DNA of 64,000 nucleotides from Microlunatus sp. Gsoil 973. GTDB taxonomy: Bacteria; Actinomycetota; Actinomycetes; Propionibacteriales; Propionibacteriaceae. The notes under the pieces are model-generated. The model saw only the letters and a list, made by a program, of their open reading frames with translations. It did not search any database and was not told where the DNA came from. Position numbers and translations under genes: made by a program. Shown here piece after piece: positions 7,127 through 14,749 of this stretch. The DNA is taken from positions 868,001 to 932,000 of the forward strand of contig NZ_CP046122.1 in the NCBI RefSeq assembly GCF_009707365.1, in the 5' to 3' direction. The stretch's first letter is position 1. The number at the start of each line of letters is the position of its first letter.

Positions 7127-7950
7127 TGTCCCTTAACGTTGTCGAGCGTGCAAGGACTGGAATGACAACGCCTTTCAGTGGCAGTCGACATTTCAGGTCC
7201 GCATGCAGCTGGTCGAAGAGCAACGGCGCGCCGAGGATGACGACCGGAAGCTCTGGCCAACGGGTCGACCGCCTGCCCATGCCACGCCCGGCGAGTCCCG
7301 GCGGCCCGTACCACGATCGGGCTGCGGTCGGTCAGTTGGCGATCCGCGCGGCCCACAACCGGCTGCCCTGGACCGGTCAGCTCTCCAACCGCGCTCGCCC
7401 GACCGGCAATCGCCATCAACATGGCTTCTGCCGGTCCAGCAACCTCCGGTCCCGAACCGTGGCTCCAATCCAGGTCGCTCGCCGTCAGGCCCACGCCGCG
7501 GACGATGTGCCACGCCGGCAACTCCGGGCTGCACACGCAGTCATTCAACGCCTGACGCAACCGGTCAGCGGGGATCTGGCGTGGCAAACCCAGCGGGCGA
7601 CGGATGTCCTGGTGATGGATGATGACATCCAACAGGGCGAGCCTGCCCCCAAAGCTCGCGGCCAACCCTTCTGGCCGCAGATGCGCCCGGAGCCTATCCA
7701 AAAGCTGTTGGGCACTCAGCGGTGCCAGTTCATCAACAAACACTTGGTTGGCGTGAACAATTCGACCGCGGACGACGCGGCGCAACATGCCAACCAGACT
7801 GACTTTGTCGAAGCTCGTCACATGAGCGACCACATCCCGAACCCGCCAGCCCTCACATAGCGACGGCGCGTCCCATTGCTCCGGTGTCAGAGTCGCCAGC
7901 AGATCGGCCAGCTCTGTCCGCTCGGCTGTCGCCATCTCGACAAAGTTCAA
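7123..7950 (-). CDS. Maleylpyruvate isomerase N-terminal-like (DinB superfamily) protein
   Basis: A 275-residue protein of the actinobacterial maleylpyruvate-isomerase-like family: TAERTELADLLATLTPEQWD, SLCEGWRVRDVVAHVTSFD and ALLDVIIHHQDIRRPLGLPR contain the conserved helices and the His residues that bind metal in DinB folds. The likely start is the TTG at 7950, since GGAGGTGA lies 6 bases upstream; an ATG occurs five codons later. The last 70 or so residues are Arg-rich and unlike the family, which suggests a late frameshift. Even so, the stop overlaps the next ATG. Family members act in mycothiol- or thiol-linked chemistry, but the substrate is unknown. Confidence 0.75.
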   Translation of the reverse strand: MNFVEMATAERTELADLLATLTPEQWDAPSLCEGWRVRDVVAHVTSFDKVSLVGMLRRVVRGRIVHANQVFVDELAPLSAQQLLDRLRAHLRPEGLAASFGGRLALLDVIIHHQDIRRPLGLPRQIPADRLRQALNDCVCSPELPAWHIVRGVGLTASDLDWSHGSGPEVAGPAEAMLMAIAGRASAVGELTGPGQPVVGRADRQLTDRSPIVVRAAGTRRAWHGQAVDPLARASGRHPRRAVALRPAACGPEMSTATERRCHSSPCTLDNVKGQ

Positions 7951-8476
7951 GACTCACCTCCGCAGTCGGTGCCTCGCTGGACGGGAGCCTTGCCGTTACT
8001 TCGCCCCTGTCCACCATGACTGCCGAGCACTGCACCCGCAACCCATGATCGATCCGTTGAGTCGCTAGCCATTGCGAACAACATAGTGCCCAGCGGGCTG
8101 TCGCCGGCCGCGACGATGAGTCGCCGCCCGCGGCCGTACGGGTCCGGGCAATTGTCCGGGCAGCCCCAAAGGGCATTCGCATGCGCCGGCAATCGTCTGT
8201 GCGCAACGGATCCGGGCCTGTAAGAAAAACGGTGTTTGGGTTCGGCCCGATCCTTTCAATCAGGCCGAACCCACCCACCGTTTTTCTGACAGTCCCGGCT
8301 GGCGCCCTGCTTCAGGAGCCTGGGTAGCAGCGTTGCGTAGTCCAGGGCGCGAGTGCCGGCTGCCGAGTGATTCGGCATCGACAATGCCTGAAATCTCATC
8401 GTTCTGGCACATCACGAAGAGTTCGCCAGGCTCCACCGGTTGACCTGCCTCGCAGGCTCTTGGGATGATCCGGGGC
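7951..8476. other. Gene-free stretch between divergent genes
   Basis: No supported gene. The notable content is the long inverted repeat at 8220-8290. An 86-codon minus-strand frame across 8260-8520 has no recognisable motif. Confidence 0.5.
8220..8290. terminator. Long inverted repeat, possible bidirectional terminator or miniature element
   Basis: Two 28-base arms (8220-8247 and 8263-8290) pair at 25 of 28 positions around a 15-base loop. The outer stem contains GAAAAAC opposite GTTTTTC and the inner stem is GC-rich, which is the design of a two-way Rho-independent terminator. It lies between two divergent genes, where a terminator is not expected, so a miniature inverted-repeat element or the end of a deleted gene is also possible. 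Confidence 0.6.
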
Positions 8477-9115
8477 ATGGGCGCGGGGATCCAGGTGATC
8501 GGAGCGGGGTTGCCACGCACTGGAACCAGGTCGTTGAAGCTGGCGTTGGAACGGTTGCTGGGCGCGCAGTGCTACCACATGTCCGTGGTGTTCGAGCGCG
8601 ACTTCGTCGACGTCCCGGCCTGGCAAGCGGCCCTGGACGGGCAGGCGGTGGAATGGGCGGGCGTATTCGCCGGGTGCGTCGCCGCCGTGGACTGGCCAGC
8701 GTCGGTGTTCTGGCGGGAGCTCGCCGACCTTTATCCCGACGCCCTGGTGGTGCTGTCGACCCGTCAAGACCCGCAGACCTGGTGGCGTAGCGCGGATCGC
8801 ACGGTGTGGTCGGTGATGCGTCGCCGCCAACACGTGGACCTTCCGGGGGAATGGTTCGCGATGTCCGACGGGCTCACCGAGCGCGTGTTCGGGGAGGCAT
8901 GGGACGATCCCGCGGCCGCGATGGCCGCGTATGAGGGGTGGAACGCCGACGTCCGGGCGAGTTGCCCGCCCGGGCGACTGTTGGAATGGGATGCCCGAGC
9001 GGGCTGGGAGCCGCTGTGCGAGCGATTGGGCGTGCCCGTGCCTCCCGATTCGTTCCCCCACACCAACACCACCGAAGAGTGGCTCGCCCGTGCGAGCGCG
9101 GCTGAGGCCCCGTAA
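8477..9115 (+). CDS. Sulfotransferase-like P-loop protein
   Basis: A 212-residue protein of the Sulfotransfer_4 group. The N-terminal phosphosulfate-binding loop is GAGLPRTGTRSLKLALERL (residues 8-26), and a later piece, VVLSTRQDPQTWWRSA, matches the second PAPS-binding strand (usually LTxRDPxxW). Such enzymes move a sulfuryl group from PAPS to a hydroxyl, although many members are uncharacterised. The ATG at 8477 fits the family's usual start; an upstream ATG at 8465 adds four residues. The stop at 9113-9115 abuts a transposase remnant in the same frame. The normal C-terminal tail may have been trimmed by that insertion. Confidence 0.8.
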   Translation: MGAGIQVIGAGLPRTGTRSLKLALERLLGAQCYHMSVVFERDFVDVPAWQAALDGQAVEWAGVFAGCVAAVDWPASVFWRELADLYPDALVVLSTRQDPQTWWRSADRTVWSVMRRRQHVDLPGEWFAMSDGLTERVFGEAWDDPAAAMAAYEGWNADVRASCPPGRLLEWDARAGWEPLCERLGVPVPPDSFPHTNTTEEWLARASAAEAP

Positions 9116-9274
9116 CTGCTCAAGGTGCAGCTCCGCGAGGTTTTCGCCGCCAAGGGCACGTGGGGTCGGTGGCTGCTGGCCGGGTGGCTGTCCTGGGCCC
9201 GACGATCCAGGCTGCCCGCGTTCGTGAAGCTGGCCAAGACGATCGAGCGGTACCGGCGGACTATGCGCACCACT
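9116..9274 (+). pseudogene. Remnant of an ISL3-family (IS204/IS1001/IS1165) transposase C-terminus
   Basis: About 53 codons directly after the sulfotransferase stop read LLKVQLREVFAAKGTWGRW, LLAGWLSWARRSRLPAFVKL and AKTIERYRRTMRTT. This pattern (LREVF, then GWLSWARRSRLPxFVKLA) is typical of the helical region near the end of ISL3-family transposases. The expected following motif, ISNGRVEGLN, and the catalytic residues are missing. It marks an old, mostly deleted insertion sequence. Confidence 0.72.
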
Positions 9275-9669
9275 GCCCGGATGCAGCGCCGAATGAGATG
9301 CCGTCAGACCTCAATAGGACCACCCACGGAAACCTCAGGAGACCCAGATAACTTGACCATTTGCCCCTCCATCGATCCGGTTGTTGATCAACTGGAGTCT
9401 TTCGAAGCCTCGCCCGTTCACGATGCAAGAGAGGCGGCGCTCCGCCCGTAGGACGTTCGGTTCCCGGTGATCGTTTCGTTGCCGTGCACCAACATCACGG
9501 CCAGATATCGTCGCCGCAAGTGGATCCCTTCCGGACGTCCGATTCCGCGCTGAGCGGGTTGCCCGGTGAGGCTGCCCGTTGGCGTGCCGGGCTAAGGACC
9601 GCGACGGCCGACTGTCAGCTCTGTCGGCCGGGTAACCTCTTGCGGTACAAGTCGCCTGCCTGTGTGAGG
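9275..9669. other. Gene-free stretch with a partial dispersed repeat
   Basis: No supported gene. It holds the partial repeat copy C (9523-9581) and a TTCCCGGTGATCG motif near 9460-9475, the reverse complement of the common repeat end. Confidence 0.5.
9523..9581 (+). repeat. Dispersed intergenic repeat, partial copy C
   Basis: Begins GATCCCTT and matches the first 58 or so bases of copies A and B (GATTCCGCGCT, TGCCCGGTGAG). The right half is missing or too diverged to recognise. Confidence 0.45.
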
Positions 9670-10128
9670 ATGGCGATCGTGGGATATCCGAACAAGGACG
9701 TTGCGGAGCTGTTCGAGCAGACAGGTCAGCGATTGGTTGACCGAATGGCTGGCCTCACTGACGACGAGTGGATATGGCGGCCGATCTCCGACGATGAGAA
9801 GGTGACAGTCCGGTGGCGACTTGACCACATTGCGGAGGCAGTTGGTGGGAGACGTAACTGGGAGTGGGTCGGCGCTCCTGCGTCCGACGCACCCAAGCTG
9901 TCGCCGGCTGAATCGGCCCGGACGGCCGTGAAGACCGCGCAGAGCGTTATGGATGAGTTTGTTGCGCTGATCCGTCGACCGGACCTCGATCTTGATCAGC
10001 CGATCGGGCCAATCGCTGGTCCGTACGGCGATGTCCCACGCAGGGGGCTGGTTCTGCATACGCTCGATGAGCTCATCCACCACGCGGCGGAAACCGCACT
10101 GATCCGGGATCTGTACGCCGCCCGGTAA
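9670..10128 (+). CDS. DinB family protein
   Basis: A 152-residue four-helix DinB-type protein: VAELFEQTGQRLVDRMAGLT, DDEWIWRPISDDEKVTVRW and LDHIAEAV, then VLHTLDELIHHAAETALIRD at the C-terminus. The His residues in LDHIAE and ELIHHAAE are in the places where DinB proteins bind metal. Members are often thiol-dependent S-transferases or uncharacterised stress proteins. I chose the ATG at 9670 because the frame upstream lacks similarity and crosses a repeat; GTGAGG precedes it closely. No operon partner is evident. Confidence 0.75.
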   Translation: MAIVGYPNKDVAELFEQTGQRLVDRMAGLTDDEWIWRPISDDEKVTVRWRLDHIAEAVGGRRNWEWVGAPASDAPKLSPAESARTAVKTAQSVMDEFVALIRRPDLDLDQPIGPIAGPYGDVPRRGLVLHTLDELIHHAAETALIRDLYAAR

Positions 10129-10130
10129 TC

Positions 10131-10260
10131 GATCCCTTCTGCAACACTGATTTCACGCTCCGGTCGCTGCCCGGTCAGCGTGCCCGATGATCTGTCCGTC
10201 GACGGACGTCGCCGGGCGGTCGACGTCCGCGTCCGCTGAGCAACTGTCACCGGGCAGGGA
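10131..10260 (+). repeat. 130-bp dispersed intergenic repeat, copy B
   Basis: Same length and same ends as copy A (GATCCCTT to CACCGGGCAGGGA). It is followed at once by a second GTGACCGGGCAGGGG motif at 10264-10278, giving two tandem ends. It starts two bases after the stop codon of the DinB gene. Confidence 0.6.
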
Positions 10261-10361
10261 ACGGTGACCGGGCAGGGGCGACCACTGGGTAGGCAACCGT
10301 TCGCCGGCGAGAAAGCACGTTCGACCGGCAGTACCTGTGGCTTCATGTGTAGGGCGCCCGG

Positions 10362-10847
10362 ATGTTCCAAAGCCGCATCAACGACGTAATGGGCGATACA
10401 GTCGCTCGGGTGCGGATTCGCCCGATTGGCCTCGTGGACGTTCTGGTCTACGTGGTGGTTCTGGGCGTGTTCATTCAGCTGTTCCCGGACGTAATTTCCG
10501 AGTCGTTCTTGCTTGCCCTTCTGACCGCGGTCTTGCTGAAGCTCGTCCTCGAGGTCGTGCTGTGGGTGAAGAAGAAGGTCGTGAACAGGATCCGGACGGC
10601 CGAGACCTTGTTGATTCGTATCGTCAGCGCGATCACGCTTCTGTTGGTGCTCCCGGGGAGCAAGTTCCTGGTACTTGAATTGGTGGCGCTAGCGTTCGGC
10701 GGCTACGTCCGCCTGGGCGGCTTCTTCCAGGTGACCGCGCTGATCATCGTCCTCATGCTAGCCCGCGGCGGTGTGCGCCGCCTGTTCGCAACCACCGAGA
10801 CGACGCCTCAATCCCTATCAAAGCCCGGTGGCTCGGACCTGAAGTAG
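10362..10847 (+). CDS. Hypothetical four-helix membrane protein
   Basis: A 161-residue protein of unknown function. Four hydrophobic segments are visible at about residues 23-42, 47-66, 84-104 and 116-135, joined by a basic loop (WVKKKVVNRIR) and ending in a polar tail. The positive charges suggest both ends are cytoplasmic. Two starts are possible, ATG at 10362 or ATG at 10389 (MGDTVARVRIRPIG); neither has a clear ribosome binding site. I do not recognise a named family and it has no same-strand partner nearby. Confidence 0.65.
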   Translation: MFQSRINDVMGDTVARVRIRPIGLVDVLVYVVVLGVFIQLFPDVISESFLLALLTAVLLKLVLEVVLWVKKKVVNRIRTAETLLIRIVSAITLLLVLPGSKFLVLELVALAFGGYVRLGGFFQVTALIIVLMLARGGVRRLFATTETTPQSLSKPGGSDLK

Positions 10848-10869
10848 AACCCTGGCGGCGACAGCAAAA

Positions 10870-11133
10870 AGACGCAGGGTGCGCTGAGCGTTAGTCATGG
10901 ATTCTGCGCTGTCGAGGGTGACGACGTCGACCGGCTGTTCGCTGATCGGACGCGCTGCATTGGCTCCATGTTCCGGGCACGACCTCGACATAGTGTCTTC
11001 CGGCTGCTGGATGGAGCAGCTCACGGACTCGGGATTGGTAGCGGGCGTAGAACGGCTCCTCGGCAAGCGTGTCGAGTATGCGCATCAACTCCTCGGGCTG
11101 CGATTGGTGATCGACATCGGTAAAGCCGTGCAC
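10870..11133 (-). pseudogene. Truncated, frameshifted SAM-dependent methyltransferase
   Basis: A GTG at 11133 with GAGGAGGG just upstream opens VHGFTDVDHQSQPEELMRIL, then DTLAEEPFYARYQSRVRELL and GRHYVEV, the usual N-terminus of a class I methyltransferase. Near 10985 the frame is lost just where the glycine-rich motif I should appear, and a second frame continues GANAARPISEQPVDVVTLDS and AESMTNAQ, which matches motifs I-II. The rest of the enzyme is absent. The intact initiation site suggests recent decay. Confidence 0.65.
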
Positions 11134-11300
11134 CGGCCCTCCTCGTAGGTGGTCGACGTGCGCCGCGGACGCCGCTGGGACGCTAGTCCCAGTCGTCGTT
11201 AGGGCCCAGTACAAGGTGGACACGCAACTGCCCGGTGATCGATCGGCAAACGCAACGCGGAAGTTCGGGCTGCGAGTTGCCTCGAGCCTTGGTCGTGGGC

Positions 11301-11969
11301 TTAGCTGCAATCGCCTGCTCCGAGCGAGATCACGGCTCGGTGCTCGGTTGGTCCCAAGGAACTGGTCACCTTGACCGGGACGCAGGCGGTACGGCGGTCC
11401 CGAAGGACAAATCCGCCCACCCACCAGTAGCCTGGCGGACCGCTCTTGCTGCAGCTGCGGTAGGTGACCGCGCGGGACCCTCGGTTTGGTCCGGACTCGG
11501 TGATAATTGCGGCGTATTTGGCCGCCCGTCCCTGGATCGACACGGTGGCCGACACGCCGGGCCGAAGTTGGGCGCCGCTCTTGAAGAAGTAACCTGAGCC
11601 CCAGTTCGGTCTCTCGGCCGCGTGCGCCCGGTAGTATTTCAGCCCGGCATAGCTCAACGGGCCGATGGCCACATCGCCCGAGTGCGAGAACGCCTTGGTC
11701 GTGATTTCGCGTGCCTGATGGCAACTGTCGATGAACGGCTCCACCCGTTCAGTCCCCGTTGTTGCGGCTGTCGGAAGCGAGGACGACGAATCTGCCGGGG
11801 TCGCGGTCGACGTGGTGGCCGCCGGAGACTCGCGTCCGGGGTCGTTCGGCTGGCCGGTGCATGCTGCCAATAAGACCAGAGCACCGACCTCCAGCACCTC
11901 GGACCAGCGGGCACGCGGCGTCCGCGTGCCGATTGCCGATACGCTGGGAGCCTGATCTGAGTCCGGCAT
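11301..11969 (-). CDS. Hypothetical secreted lipoprotein
   Basis: A 222-residue protein with a hydrophobic signal region ending in a lipobox (VLLAAC, Cys at residue 37) and then a Ser/Thr/Ala/Pro-rich linker, the standard form of an actinobacterial surface lipoprotein. The globular part (residues about 75-222) has four Cys residues that could form disulphides and a beta-rich pattern (GVSATVSIQGRAAKYAAII). I do not recognise the family. The ATG at 11969 has a weak ribosome binding site. A second unrelated lipoprotein gene, also on the minus strand, lies upstream at 12311-12916. Confidence 0.68.
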   Translation of the reverse strand: MPDSDQAPSVSAIGTRTPRARWSEVLEVGALVLLAACTGQPNDPGRESPAATTSTATPADSSSSLPTAATTGTERVEPFIDSCHQAREITTKAFSHSGDVAIGPLSYAGLKYYRAHAAERPNWGSGYFFKSGAQLRPGVSATVSIQGRAAKYAAIITESGPNRGSRAVTYRSCSKSGPPGYWWVGGFVLRDRRTACVPVKVTSSLGPTEHRAVISLGAGDCS

Positions 11970-12310
11970 GCAGTGAGGCTACGACCTCGACGCGGACGGA
12001 ACTGGTCGGGACCTGTGAAGCCGTCCGGCCAGACGATCCGTAAGAAGCACAACACCTGTAGCTTCAACGTCTCTGGCAGGTCCTGATCTGAGTACTCCCG
12101 AAACTGGATCGCAGCGGCGTCGTCGGCCATGGCACGAGGTTCCACTGCGGCTGTTTCCGCTACAACTGATTACCGCCCGGTGAAGGATCCGCTTCCGGCG
12201 ACGATGCGGGGTCGTGATCTTGACGTCCCGGGGCGAACGGCTTGCGCGACTGCAGCATCGGACCGCTCGACCGCGGCAAGATAGCCACGGATTGACCTGC
12301 TGGAGCGTAG
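11970..12310. other. Stretch with only a gene fragment
   Basis: Between two lipoprotein genes. The only recognisable content is the GNAT N-terminal fragment at 11996-12130. I see nothing else. Confidence 0.5.
11996..12130 (-). pseudogene. N-terminal fragment of a GNAT acetyltransferase
   Basis: From an ATG at 12130 the frame reads MADDAAAIQFREYSDQDLPE, TLKLQVLCFLRIVWPD and GFTGPDQFR, typical of the first 45 residues of an actinobacterial GNAT group. After position 11996 the similarity stops abruptly and a stop-rich Arg/Pro frame follows. The rest of the gene is absent, so this is a leftover from a deletion or rearrangement whose right-hand breakpoint is near 11995. Confidence 0.6.
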
Positions 12311-12916
12311 TCAGCATGGTTTTCCGACGGGCACTTTGACGCGTCGGTGCTGTGGTGGCTTGCCTCGTTGCAGGATGTCAAGAGTGACGCAGCGCGGCTC
12401 GTGGACGAGGATTCCACCGGCGTAGCCGGTGGAATCGGAGCCGCATCTGGTCAGCGTCACGGAGTGCGCTGCTTCGCGTAGTACCTCCTGATCGGACGGC
12501 CCGTTCTGCCAAGTCTGACGGTCGGTGTAGTACAGCAAGGCCGTGCTCGGTTGCAATACCCGCAGCGTTGTCGTCTTCGTCGCGTGCGGCGTGACGTAGG
12601 TGTAGGTCTTGAAGAAGGTGTACTCGCCGTTCTTCGGAAGCGTGCGGAAGTCTCTTGCCGAAATGCCATGCTGCCAAGCGTCGGAACCGAGGCCAAGCGT
12701 GGCTGAGCCGCTTGCCTCACCTCCGAGTTGGTCAGCGCAGGAGAGTCTGATTGGCGATCGGCGCGGCGGCCGCGTTCCGGCGGAGTTGACGGCGGTGCTC
12801 GGCGACGCGGAGGCAGACCGTTCAGCGTTCCCGTGACCTGCTGGCGATGTGCAACCGGCGGTGGCGATCGTTGCCAGTGCCACAAGCAGTACTCCGGTCA
12901 CTGCCCGTTTCGACAC
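12311..12916 (-). CDS. Hypothetical secreted lipoprotein
   Basis: A 201-residue protein. I place the start at the GTG at 12916 because GGAGGGG lies seven bases upstream (12924-12930); it gives a compact signal peptide (VSKRAVTGVLLVALATIA) ending in the lipobox TAGC. A Ser/Ala-rich linker follows, then a domain with TYVTPHATKTTTLRVLQPST and LYYTDRQTWQNGPSDQEVL. Three Cys residues occur after the lipobox. I do not recognise the family. It shares lipoprotein design, but no visible sequence, with its downstream neighbour. Confidence 0.7.
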   Translation of the reverse strand: MSKRAVTGVLLVALATIATAGCTSPAGHGNAERSASASPSTAVNSAGTRPPRRSPIRLSCADQLGGEASGSATLGLGSDAWQHGISARDFRTLPKNGEYTFFKTYTYVTPHATKTTTLRVLQPSTALLYYTDRQTWQNGPSDQEVLREAAHSVTLTRCGSDSTGYAGGILVHEPRCVTLDILQRGKPPQHRRVKVPVGKPC

Positions 12917-13316
12917 CTGTTTACCCCTCCGAACCGGCGTCTTCGAAACCGACCCTATGGCGTCGGTGGTTGCCTTGTCTGACAACGCCATCGTGAGCCA
13001 TCGGTGCTTTGGAGATTACCGGGCATCCCCGGCTCAATGGGACGCCTGCAACCGGATCCTTGCCGACATTCCAAATCCACCGATAGCCAGTTGCCTGTGT
13101 GAAGTTGCCGATCGTCTGCCGGGACCATCTGGACGCAGTTCTTCGGGCTACTTGGTGTCCTTGCGGAAGGTGATCCAGCTAGGCAGGTAGCCGAGTTCTT
13201 CATAGAGGCGTTGGGCTGGTGTGTTGCCGGCATGCATATTGAGTCGGATGGTGTGGCAGCCATGCTATCTAGCCCATTGACCCGCCCCGGAGTTTCCGGA
13301 GACCGGATTTTGTGGT

Positions 13317-14177
13317 TCAGCCGGTTTGGCTGAGCCGGGCTTGGTGGGTGTAGTGGAACTGTTCGGCTTGGACCGGGGTGAAGTCATCGATCGACTCGTG
13401 GGTGCGTTCGGTGTTGAACCAGTGCACCCAGTCCAGGGTCTGGATCTCGACATGATCACGGCCCCGCCAAGGCCCGCCCGGCCAGATCAGTTCGCTCTTG
13501 TAGAGGCCGATCTGGGACTCGGCCAGGGCGTTATCGTAGGCGTCCCCGACGGTGCCGACGGAGGCATCGACGCCGGCATCGACCAGCCGCTGGGTGAAGG
13601 CGATCGAGGTGTACTGACTGCCGGCATCGGTGTGGTGCACCAGCCCGGACAGGTCGGTGATCCCGTCCTTGCGGCGGATCCAGATCGCCATCTCCAGGGT
13701 GTCCAGCACCAGGTCGGTGGTCATCGAGGTGGCCGCCCGCCAGCCGAGGATCCGGCGGGAGAACACATCGAAGACGAACGCCACATAGACCATTCCTTCC
13801 CAGGTCGGGACGTAGGTGAAGTCGGCACACCACAGCTGGTTGGGCCGACTGGCCACGAAGGCCCGGTCGACCAGGTCGGTCGGCCGCTCGGCCTTCTGGT
13901 CTGGGACCGTGGTCCGCGGCGCCTTGGCCCGGGTGATGCCGCTGATGCCGAGCTGGCGGAACAGCCGCTCCACCGTGCAGCGGGCGACATCGTGACCCTT
14001 GCCGCGTAGCCGCAGCCACATCTTGCGGGCACCGAGCAGCCGGGCGAACTTGCCGTTCCGCTCGGCCTGGATCAAGTTGATCAACTCCTGATCTCGTAGG
14101 TTTCTCTTACTGGGTTGACGATTGCGAGCGTCGTAATAGGTGGACGGGGCGATCGGGCAGCCGTGCTCGGTCAGCAC
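13317..14177 (-). CDS. IS3-family transposase OrfB (DDE integrase)
   Basis: At least 286 residues of an IS3-type integrase. The DDE triad is visible: Asp in WCADFTYVPTWEG, Asp in VHHTDAGSQYTS and Glu in NALAESQIGLYKSEL. The upstream HTH_21-like part includes GARKMWLRLRGKG and VARCTVERLFRQLGISG. The same frame is open further upstream to about 14250 (VLVDFIAEYRDRFGVEPICA), overlapping orfA, so the active OrfAB protein is made by -1 frameshifting near CCCACACCGG. Catalytic residues are intact. Confidence 0.93.
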   Translation of the reverse strand: MLTEHGCPIAPSTYYDARNRQPSKRNLRDQELINLIQAERNGKFARLLGARKMWLRLRGKGHDVARCTVERLFRQLGISGITRAKAPRTTVPDQKAERPTDLVDRAFVASRPNQLWCADFTYVPTWEGMVYVAFVFDVFSRRILGWRAATSMTTDLVLDTLEMAIWIRRKDGITDLSGLVHHTDAGSQYTSIAFTQRLVDAGVDASVGTVGDAYDNALAESQIGLYKSELIWPGGPWRGRDHVEIQTLDWVHWFNTERTHESIDDFTPVQAEQFHYTHQARLSQTG

Positions 14178-14230
14178 GGCACAGATCGGCTCGACCCCGA
14201 ACCGGTCCCTGTACTCGGCGATGAAATCGA

Positions 14231-14554
14231 CTAGGACCGGTGTGGGCGGTCGAGCTCCGCCGCGAAGAAAGCCGACGCGGCCTTCAAGATCTCATTCGCC
14301 CGGCGCAGCTCGGCGTTCTCCTTCTTCAACGCCTTGAGCTGGGCCGACTCCTCGCTAGTCACCCCGGGCCGCTGACCGGCATCGATCTCGGCCCGACGGA
14401 CCCACTTGCGCAGGGTCTCGGCCGAACCAATACCAAGCTTGGCCGCGATCGACTTGATCGCCTCAAACTCTGACGGGTAGTCGCCCTTGGTATCAGCGAC
14501 CATCCGAACCGCGCGCTCCCGCAGCTCCTTGGGGTATGACGAGGGACGTGACAT
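14231..14554 (-). CDS. IS3-family transposase OrfA (helix-turn-helix)
   Basis: A 107-residue DNA-binding protein: SYPKELRERAVRMVADTKGD, then GIGSAETLRKWVRRAEI (helix-turn-helix) and a leucine-zipper stretch LKALKKENAELRRANEILKA that mediates oligomers with OrfAB. It ends ASAFFAAELDRPH, the usual overlap region with orfB. The ATG at 14554 lies about 50 bases inside the right end of the element, as expected. Confidence 0.92.
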   Translation of the reverse strand: MSRPSSYPKELRERAVRMVADTKGDYPSEFEAIKSIAAKLGIGSAETLRKWVRRAEIDAGQRPGVTSEESAQLKALKKENAELRRANEILKAASAFFAAELDRPHRS

Positions 14555-14749
14555 AAGGCTTCATCCTTCCAACGAATGAAGTCTCCAGACATCCCGGGGC
14601 GGGTCACATTGCTCGACGTCGGTGAGGAGGGCTCGGGCGATTCTGTCGGCGTCGGCTGAATACTGACCCCGTGTCGTCGCCCGAAAACTGATCACCTTCG
14701 TTTGATTCTCGGCTCAACTCGAGCCGGGAGGAGAAGGGAGTTGTTGTCA

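Larger units (their letters stand above)
13278..14606 (-). mobile_element. IS3-family insertion sequence, complete
   Basis: A 1,329-bp element. Its ends are imperfect inverted repeats of 25 bases (TGACCCGCCCCGG at both ends, 21 of 25 matching), and CAT is duplicated on both sides (13275-13277 and 14607-14609). It carries orfA and orfB on the minus strand in the two-frame layout of the family. It is inserted in the GNAT gene between the VEQ and W codons. Both frames are open, so it could still be active. Confidence 0.93.
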
